This document shows positions 58,460 through 64,000 of a stretch of DNA of 64,000 nucleotides, one piece after another. Origin of the DNA: Anaerolinea sp. (GTDB taxonomy: Bacteria; Chloroflexota; Anaerolineae; Anaerolineales; Anaerolineaceae). Location: the NCBI GenBank assembly GCA_029975055.1, contig JARKPU010000022.1:186001-250000 (forward strand), in the 5' to 3' direction. The notes beneath the pieces are model-generated. The model made no database searches and was not told the DNA's origin. It worked only from the letters and a program-made list of their open reading frames with translations. Each line of letters opens with the position of its first letter. Within the stretch, counting starts at the first letter, position 1. Both the position numbers and the translations under genes were made by a program.

Positions 58460-59230
58460 TTACCCGCCGACCGCCTTCTTCATGAACTCATCCATATCCC
58501 GAACGGCTTCTTCCAGTTCCACATCCAGCAGAATGACGTGGTGCGAACGCTCGTACCAGCGCAGCTCTTTGAGTGTGGAGGCCACGCCGGAGAGGATTAA
58601 CTCACCGGCGCGCGGGTCGATGGTGGTATCCAGGCGGCCCTGCGCCACCATCACCGGCTGGCGGATGAGGTGCAGCCTCGCCAGCAGCGCGCGCTGCATC
58701 TCGAGCAACTGGAGCACGCCTCTCAACGGGTTGACATTGTAGCCCTGCCAGCGGTCGTCGGAATCGAGGCTGCCCTTGGGAACCGATCCCACGAAGGGGG
58801 CCAGCACATGCAATTGGAGGAGCTTCCAGCGGCTCAGGCGCAGGCGCACCGCCGGGGCAAAGCACAACACACCGGCGGCCTCGGGGTGCCGCGTTGCCAG
58901 GTGCAGCGCAACGACGGCGCCCATCGATTCGCCGCCGACGAAGACGCGGGAGCAGCGTTCTTTCAGGCGCGCAAAGGCCTGTTCGCCGGCTTCGACCCAG
59001 CTCTGCCAGGGCACGCGGTTGAGGTCGCCCGGGGCTGCGGCATGGCCCGGCAGGAGCGGCCCTGCCACGCTGTAGCCAAGGGTGTGCAGCTGCTCGGCGG
59101 CGGCGCGCACCTCCACCGGCGTGGCGGTGAATCCGTGCAGCAGCAGCACGCCCACGGGGCCGGCCTCCCAGTGGAACGGCTCGCCGTTGAGGTGCGGGTT
59201 GCGCAGGTGGGGGTTGGGTGTGTCGGTCAT
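58460..59230 (-). CDS. Alpha/beta hydrolase, carboxylesterase (Est30-like)
   Basis: The 256-residue protein has VGVLLLHGFTATP (oxyanion), VFVGGESMGAVV (nucleophile elbow GESMG), QGRLDTTIDP (acid) and ERSHHVILLD (His), the full catalytic triad. The fold fits thermostable monoglyceride lipase / carboxylesterase Est30. No signal peptide. It may hydrolyse short acyl esters. Upstream (59231-59542) lies repeat DNA and the left end of the low-GC insert. Confidence 0.9.
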   Translation of the reverse strand: MTDTPNPHLRNPHLNGEPFHWEAGPVGVLLLHGFTATPVEVRAAAEQLHTLGYSVAGPLLPGHAAAPGDLNRVPWQSWVEAGEQAFARLKERCSRVFVGGESMGAVVALHLATRHPEAAGVLCFAPAVRLRLSRWKLLQLHVLAPFVGSVPKGSLDSDDRWQGYNVNPLRGVLQLLEMQRALLARLHLIRQPVMVAQGRLDTTIDPRAGELILSGVASTLKELRWYERSHHVILLDVELEEAVRDMDEFMKKAVGG

Positions 59231-59542
59231 TTTCCTCCGATCGGGATGAGATGAAGAGAAGAGGGTTTACCCGCAAAAAACGCGAAGAAGAAAACCACAG
59301 AGAACACAGAGAGCACAGAGGGAAAGAAGGTGTGAAGAGAAGAAACGATGCGGCGAAATGCCGCTAAGAAACGCATTGGGAAAGATAACCGGAGATGAAA
59401 GTAAAAACCATGCCGGAGCCAGGCATTTCACCACCCCATCAAACGGTGCTGTCGCGCAAGATATGAAATTAATTGTTAATAGTATAATCGAGTAATCCCC
59501 CTTCAAAGACTTCCCACTCCCCTTTCCCAATGGAAAACTAAT

Positions 59543-60373
59543 TTGAGCACCCCCATTATCCTGTCCGCATTGGATTGCCCGAAGTGCGGCGCCCCTCTGG
59601 ATGCAATCGAGAATGAGCGTATCACGGTTTGCATCTACTGTAATGTGCCTGTGACGCTCAACTGGCAGGATCACAAGAGGCCAAGCGGTTTCCTGGATGT
59701 TTCCAGCCTGGGGTCGAACCTGAAAAGCCAGATTTTGGAATCGCTTCAATTGAAGTTAAGCTATTACCATGAGGAATGGTGCCGCTTTGAGCAGGAGTAT
59801 TCCCATTCACTGGCCAGGTACAAAGAGCAGGTAGAGCGTGTTATTGGTAAGAGAGATGGGGGCACGGGCCTGGCTTCCGTGCTCGATGAAAAGAAAAAGC
59901 GATTACTGGAACCTTACGAAAATGACTACAAATCCGGTGTGACGGCCAATGGAATCCGGTCGAATAATCTTGCCTTAAAAATCGACCTGACGATTAAGAA
60001 TTGCAAGAACCTGAACCCCGGCTTTTTGAATGCTTCCTATGCTTCCTGGCCTGATGTATTTGCCAATATTCTCGAATTTGTTCCTTCCGGTTCATCCTAC
60101 CTGCATCAGTTTGAACCGCTGATTTATGAGCTTTCGCGGCGCAATTTGCTTGTCGAGGACCTCGGAAAAATAGACAGCTTTATCCCGTTGCGTTTTTTGA
60201 TCAACGCCTTACCGGCAATGATTACGTGTGATCTGCCTTTTGCACAGGCAGCGGAACTCAATAACAGGTTAATGGTTGCAGGGGCGGTTGGCAGGATAGC
60301 TGCAACTTCCCTTACCCAGAGATACCGGGTGAATCTAAAATCGCTGATCAAATTGCCTGACAACCGTCGATAG
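59543..60373 (+). CDS. Zinc-ribbon protein of unknown function, low GC
   Basis: The 276-residue protein begins with a zinc-ribbon-like region (LDCPKCGAPLD, VCIYCNVPV), then a coiled-coil-prone segment and a helical, hydrophobic end (PLRFLINALPAMITCD). Translation starts at TTG 59543, because an upstream ATG (59530) is followed by TAA in frame. Codon choice is AT-rich, unlike its neighbours. No family is recognised. It lies in the insert bounded by inverted repeats and is co-directional with a second zinc-ribbon protein. Confidence 0.6.
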   Translation: MSTPIILSALDCPKCGAPLDAIENERITVCIYCNVPVTLNWQDHKRPSGFLDVSSLGSNLKSQILESLQLKLSYYHEEWCRFEQEYSHSLARYKEQVERVIGKRDGGTGLASVLDEKKKRLLEPYENDYKSGVTANGIRSNNLALKIDLTIKNCKNLNPGFLNASYASWPDVFANILEFVPSGSSYLHQFEPLIYELSRRNLLVEDLGKIDSFIPLRFLINALPAMITCDLPFAQAAELNNRLMVAGAVGRIAATSLTQRYRVNLKSLIKLPDNRR

Positions 60374-60397
60374 CCATCACTGCAAGGAGGGGAATCT

Positions 60398-61006
60398 ATG
60401 GAGAAACAAGCATTGACTTGCCAGCAATGTGGTGCGCCCTTGCCCATGAAAGAGAATGCCACATCCATCACCTGCAATTATTGTGGCATGAAGAATGTCG
60501 TCGAGAAGATGAAACCGGCTAAGGCTGCACCTTCTGCTCAAGACGCGGGCGGAGGCAGCGCGGAGATCCAATCTGAACTTGACGAATTGATCAAAACCCG
60601 CGAACAGCGTTTTGCTGAACTGATGCATGAGAGGAGGACGATCGAGGCCAATTACAATAAGCGGATTTCCGAACTGCCGGATGTCAGAGTTCGAGGATTG
60701 GTGGGGGTATCCATTGCAGGCGTTGCCGGAATCTTGGGAATCGCATGGTTTATCTGCGCGAACAGCACCCGCGACCTGAAATCCATGGCCTGCCCGGGCG
60801 GCGCCGGGTTAATCATCCTGGCGATATTGGTGTATGTGGTCACGGAAGTCAATCATTCAAGAAAATCGAATGAGAACAGGGTCAGGAGAAAAGAACTCCA
60901 GAGCCAGTTCGATGAAGAACTCGAGGCGTTTGATCGCAAAGTCTCTGGAGAAATGAAATCGCTCGATGACCAGATTGCAGATCTCAACCGCCAGGTAAAA
61001 CGGTAA
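60398..61006 (+). CDS. Zinc-ribbon membrane protein with coiled coils, low GC
   Basis: The 202-residue protein starts with a zinc ribbon (LTCQQCGAPLP, ITCNYCGMKN), followed by a charged helix (about 55-95), two membrane helices (about 100-120 and 130-150) and a final coiled coil ending NRQVKR. The Cys pairs resemble those of the preceding gene, so the two may work together. AAGGAGGGG before the ATG is an excellent ribosome-binding site. Composition is AT-richer than the window average. No function is known. Confidence 0.7.
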   Translation: MEKQALTCQQCGAPLPMKENATSITCNYCGMKNVVEKMKPAKAAPSAQDAGGGSAEIQSELDELIKTREQRFAELMHERRTIEANYNKRISELPDVRVRGLVGVSIAGVAGILGIAWFICANSTRDLKSMACPGGAGLIILAILVYVVTEVNHSRKSNENRVRRKELQSQFDEELEAFDRKVSGEMKSLDDQIADLNRQVKR

Positions 61007-61299
61007 GATAAGCCTTCCGACAAGAAAAGAACAAATAAACCGGGGCTGCCCAGAAAGAACCGGCTCAACCTAAGGACGGCATACCCGGGGGGCCGCACAC
61101 GGGTCGCTCCCTGCGGGCAGGGGCGGGCCGCCGTTTGGACCGCCTGAAAAAGCGTGTGGCCGCCCCCGTTTTAGATAACCCAAGTTGTATTTACTTTGCG
61201 CTCTCTGCGTTCTTCGCGGTGAACACCTCTTCTCTGTCCTCGGCAAATATCTTTCTTCTCCGTGTTCTCCGTGTCCTCTGTGGTTTCAACCTCTTCTCT

Positions 61300-62301
61300 T
61301 CATCCCAACCCGTTGGGGAAGATCATCACCTTGCGCACATCCTCGGCCCCTTGCTCGATCAATTCGCAGCCGCGCAGGAAGCCCTCCAGCGGCAGCCGGT
61401 GCGAGATAATATCCTCCACCGGCAGGCGGCCGCTCTGCAGCAGGCTGACGGCCTGGTAGGAATTGCGCAGCGATGTGAACGAGCCGTAGATGGCCAGTCC
61501 CTTGCGAAAGACTTTGAACGGCTCGAAGCTCAGTTCCTTCCCGGCGGGCGGGACGCCGAACCAGAGCACCCTGCCGCCTGGGCGGGCAAAATCGATGCAG
61601 CGGCGCATCACGGCGGGGGCGCCGGTGGCGTCGATGACCGCATCATAGCCATCCGGCTGCAGGTCATCCAGGCTGGAGAAAACCGCTTCAGCCCCGGCGC
61701 GGCGGGCCAGCTCCAGGCGGGCCGGGTTGCGCTCGGCCACGCTGATCGATGTGGCGCCCATCAGGCGCGCGGCGCGCAGGAGCTGGATGCCGATCGGCCC
61801 GGCCCCCAGGATGGCGACCGATTCGCCAGGGCGCAGCGCGAGCTTCTCCAGGCCGTGCAGCACACACGAGAGCGGCTCCACAAATGCCGCCTGCTCGAAG
61901 GGCAGGCTGCCGGTGAGAAAGACCTGCGCCTCGGGCACGGCCGCGTATTCGGCCATGCCCCCGGGCAGCGTAACCCCCACGGCCTGCCAGTTGCGGCAGA
62001 AGTTCTGGCGGTTGTGCAGGCATTCGGGGCAATTGTTGCACGGAATGTTCGGCTCCACCGCCACGCGCTCGCCGGGCTTGAAGCGCGTCACGGCGCTTCC
62101 AACCTGCTCGATGACGCCTGAGAATTCATGGCCGGGGATGACCGGGTAGCCGCCCATGTATTCCCCGCGCAGGATGTGAAGATCGGTGCCGCAGATGCCC
62201 GAGGCGTGCACCCGGATGAGCACCTCGCCTTCGCGCGGGGCCGGCTTGGGCAGCTCGACGATTTCGACACGGTTCGGTTCAGGGATGCGGATGCATTTCA
62301 T
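61300..62301 (-). CDS. Zinc-dependent alcohol / polyol dehydrogenase (MDR family)
   Basis: The 333-residue enzyme has GICGTDLHILRGEY (catalytic zinc Cys), PGHEFSGVI, the structural zinc Cys in NIPCNNCPECLHNRQNFC, and the NAD-binding AILGAGPIGIQLL. It oxidises an alcohol, polyol or threonine-like substrate with NAD(P). The stop codon lies in the inverted repeat of the low-GC insert. TACAAT (62308-62313, minus strand) ends 6 nt before the ATG, so the mRNA is probably leaderless. Confidence 0.92.
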   Translation of the reverse strand: MKCIRIPEPNRVEIVELPKPAPREGEVLIRVHASGICGTDLHILRGEYMGGYPVIPGHEFSGVIEQVGSAVTRFKPGERVAVEPNIPCNNCPECLHNRQNFCRNWQAVGVTLPGGMAEYAAVPEAQVFLTGSLPFEQAAFVEPLSCVLHGLEKLALRPGESVAILGAGPIGIQLLRAARLMGATSISVAERNPARLELARRAGAEAVFSSLDDLQPDGYDAVIDATGAPAVMRRCIDFARPGGRVLWFGVPPAGKELSFEPFKVFRKGLAIYGSFTSLRNSYQAVSLLQSGRLPVEDIISHRLPLEGFLRGCELIEQGAEDVRKVMIFPNGLG

Positions 62302-62408
62302 GCGTTTATTGTATATCGTTCTTCGCGGCGCAGGAGCATGTTACCCCGCTGCAAGAACGCCCCGATCGCGCCGAATCCGCCGGGCTTCAATGGTAGAATC
62401 GAATTCCT

Positions 62409-63857
62409 ATGACACAGGCGCACCCATCCCCTTCGACCAGCAAGTGGCTGGCGATGCTCGGCATCGCCATGGGCGTGTTCATGGCCACGCTCGACGCGAG
62501 CATCGTCAACATCTCGCTGCCCACGCTGGTCAAGGCCTTCAACTCAAACCTGGCGACCATCGAGTGGGTCATCCTCAGCTACGTGCTTGTACTGACCTCG
62601 CTGATGCTCGGGGCGGCCCGCCTGGGCGATATGTTCGACAAGAAAAAGCTCTACCTGGGCGGCATGACGCTCTTTGTGATCGGCTCGCTGCTGTGCGGCA
62701 GCTCGCCCTCGGTGGGCTGGTTGATCGGCTTCCGCGCGCTGCAAGGGCTGGGGGCCACCTTCATGCAGGCACTGGGCGGCGCGATGGTGACCGAGATCTT
62801 CCCCTCCAGCGAGCGCGGGCGTGCGCTTGGGATCATCGGCAGCACCGTTTCGGTTGGAATCGCCGTCGGCCCGCCGCTGGGAGGTATGTTGATCGGGCTG
62901 GTGGGCTGGCAGTCGATCTTCTGGGTCAATGTGCCGGTGGGCATCCTCACCTGGCTCATCACCTATCGTTTCGTGCCGTCCAGCAAGCCGGGGCGGGCGG
63001 GGCAGCGCTTCGACGCGCTTGGGGCGGCGACGCTGCTGGCCGCGCTGGCCGCCTATGCGCTGGGGATGACGCTCGGGCAGGATGAAGGCTTTGCCTCTCT
63101 GCCGGTGATCGGCCTGCTCGCGCTGGCCCTGCTGGGAATCGCGGCGTTCATCTTCATCGAGACGCGCGTGGAACAGCCGATGGTGGAGCTGAGCCTGTTC
63201 CGCAACTCGCTGATCAGCACCAATTTGCTGATGGCTTTCCTGGTGTTCATCGTCCTTTCGGGCGGCTTCATCATGCCGTTCTTTTTGCAGAATGTGATGG
63301 GCTATTCCACGCAGGTGGTGGGCTTCTTCATGATGGCCAACCCGATCACCATGGGGCTGGTGGCGCCCATCGCCGGGTCGCTCTCCGACCGGTTCGGCTC
63401 GCGGGTGATCAGCCTGGTGGGCCTGGGGGTGATCATCCTCGGCTGCCTGGCAATCGGCACGCTGCATGACGGACTCGACCCGCTGGGGATTATCCTGCGG
63501 CTGGCGCCGCTGGGGCTGGGGTTTGGTCTGTTCCAATCGCCCAATAACAGCGCCATCATGGGGGCGGCTCCGCGCCAGCGCCTGGGGGTGGCCTCGGGCC
63601 TTACCAGCCTGGCACGTACGCTGGGCAACACCACCGGGCTGCCGCTGGTGGGGTCCATCTTCACCGCGCAGGTGATGGCGGCGGGCGGCGCGGCGCAAGG
63701 CGTGGATGTGACCGGCGCGCCGGCGCATGCCCTGGTGCGGGGAATCGCGGGCACGTATCACATCGTCATCTACTTTATCTTCGCCGCCGCGGCGCTGGCT
63801 GTCTTTGCCTGGCAGGTGGACCGCCGCCAGCGAGCTGCCCAGCCTGCGCAGGACTGA
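62409..63857 (+). CDS. MFS exporter, DHA2 type (EmrB/QacA-like)
   Basis: The 482-residue protein has 14 predicted helices. LDASIVNISLPTL is the DHA2 motif D1, and ARLGDMFDKKKLYLGGM is motif A. IVGSTVSVGIAVGPPLGG-like IGSTVSVGIAVGPPLGG is motif C of antiporters. It exports drugs or metabolites in exchange for protons. TAGAAT ends 9 nt before the ATG. It is divergent from the dehydrogenase gene. No regulator is adjacent. Confidence 0.92.
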   Translation: MTQAHPSPSTSKWLAMLGIAMGVFMATLDASIVNISLPTLVKAFNSNLATIEWVILSYVLVLTSLMLGAARLGDMFDKKKLYLGGMTLFVIGSLLCGSSPSVGWLIGFRALQGLGATFMQALGGAMVTEIFPSSERGRALGIIGSTVSVGIAVGPPLGGMLIGLVGWQSIFWVNVPVGILTWLITYRFVPSSKPGRAGQRFDALGAATLLAALAAYALGMTLGQDEGFASLPVIGLLALALLGIAAFIFIETRVEQPMVELSLFRNSLISTNLLMAFLVFIVLSGGFIMPFFLQNVMGYSTQVVGFFMMANPITMGLVAPIAGSLSDRFGSRVISLVGLGVIILGCLAIGTLHDGLDPLGIILRLAPLGLGFGLFQSPNNSAIMGAAPRQRLGVASGLTSLARTLGNTTGLPLVGSIFTAQVMAAGGAAQGVDVTGAPAHALVRGIAGTYHIVIYFIFAAAALAVFAWQVDRRQRAAQPAQD

Positions 63858-63925
63858 AAGCCCTCCGGCGCTTTTTGGCGCTCGACAACTCTGAAGACCG
63901 CTTTGGCGAAGGTATAGTAATTTGG

Positions 63926-63931
63926 TACAAT
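63926..63931 (+). promoter_or_regulatory. TACAAT -10 box, 6 nt before the last start codon
   Basis: TACAAT is followed by TATTCC and ATG 63938; TATAGT lies a little upstream. A leaderless mRNA is likely. Confidence 0.55.
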
Positions 63932-63937
63932 TATTCC

Positions 63938-64000
63938 ATGCTCATACGGCGGCGCGTGTTGATCACACTCCTGGCGGGTGACCTGCTGGCGATCCTGGCG
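63938..64000 (+). CDS. Start of a membrane protein (cut by the window edge)
   Basis: 21 codons are visible, starting MLIRRRVLITLLAGDLLAI, a basic start followed by a hydrophobic helix. The style resembles DUF3054-like small membrane proteins, but this is a guess from a short piece. Confidence 0.5.
   Translation, partial: MLIRRRVLITLLAGDLLAILA

Larger units (their letters stand above)
59250..61304. mobile_element. Low-GC insert bounded by 15-bp inverted repeats (not proven mobile)
   Basis: GATGAAGAGAAGAGG at 59250-59264 is repeated exactly in inverted orientation at 61290-61304. Inside each end lie ACCACAGAG-type, AC-GAG-rich repeats (59290-59330 and 61195-61285) and CGAAGAA-type runs. The two genes in between have clearly lower GC than the rest of the window. 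No transposase is present, so this could be a transposase-less element, a gene cassette or a repeat-flanked island. Confidence 0.5.

Noticed and set aside
62544..63761. 405-codon frame opposite the MFS exporter
   Set aside because: The plus strand has clear MFS motifs; this one is a GC-rich shadow with an Arg/His/Gln bias.

Overview
The window is GC-rich DNA with tightly packed genes and many 4-bp ATGA or GTGA start/stop overlaps. It looks like the chromosome of a member of the Chloroflexota, most probably class Anaerolineae. This is inferred from gene content and layout, not from a marker gene: a DUF2277 protein, an L31 ribosomal protein carrying an RNA polymerase alpha-CTD-like tail, a DnaB-DnaD-DnaI replication operon, a T-box in front of thrS, Thr/Pro-rich lipoproteins, secreted proteins ending in a YLP tail, and several dispersed palindromic intergenic repeats. 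There is no prophage, integrase, transposase gene or CRISPR array.

Layout. 0-2 kb: an incomplete gene end, a small membrane protein, a NUDIX hydrolase and a beta-propeller protein. 2-7.3 kb: DUF2277, dihydropyrimidinase and three membrane proteins resembling the membrane arm of complex I / hydrogenase-4. 7.4-12.4 kb: a coiled-coil protein, SelB and an ABC exporter. 12.4-13.7 kb: rplU-rpmA-rpmE with a consensus promoter and a strong terminator. 13.7-19 kb: a three-gene ABC-2 exporter, methylglyoxal synthase, DNA polymerase IV and a membrane protein. 19-25.3 kb: a glycosyltransferase, tRNA-Thr, a GH3 glycosidase and a secreted beta-helix protein. 25.3-34 kb: a polysaccharide cluster (three glycosyltransferases, Wzz-like and Wzy-like proteins, a lipoprotein and a membrane-anchored metalloprotease). 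34-41.8 kb: thrS with its T-box and tRNA-Val, a five-heme cytochrome, a CoA-binding protein, two YlbF-like proteins, an rRNA methyltransferase, and tyrS with what looks like a tyrosine leader-peptide attenuator. 42-49 kb: an LCP protein, a macro-domain/TrmH/DUF711 operon, a GH5 glycosidase, an APH-fold kinase and an unknown protein. 49.3-52.8 kb: homocysteine methyltransferase, a RACo-like corrinoid activator and a corrinoid protein. 53-58.4 kb: an atypical response regulator, a bifunctional-nuclease-family protein and dnaB-dnaD-dnaI. 58.4-64 kb: an esterase, a low-GC two-gene insert bounded by inverted repeats, a zinc dehydrogenase, an MFS exporter and the start of one more gene.

How the parts work together. 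Two aminoacyl-tRNA synthetase genes appear to sense their own substrate by different routes: thrS through a tRNA-binding T-box, tyrS through ribosome stalling on a 15-codon peptide with four tyrosines. The corrinoid genes form the acceptor, carrier and repair parts of a methyl-transfer pathway, but the substrate methyltransferase is missing here. The helicase loader is a tandem-duplicated AAA+ protein next to dnaB and dnaD. The glycosidases, beta-helix protein, MFS/ABC exporters and polysaccharide cluster fit a heterotroph that degrades and makes polysaccharides. Many starts lie only 6-9 bases after a TANAAT box, suggesting frequent leaderless mRNAs.
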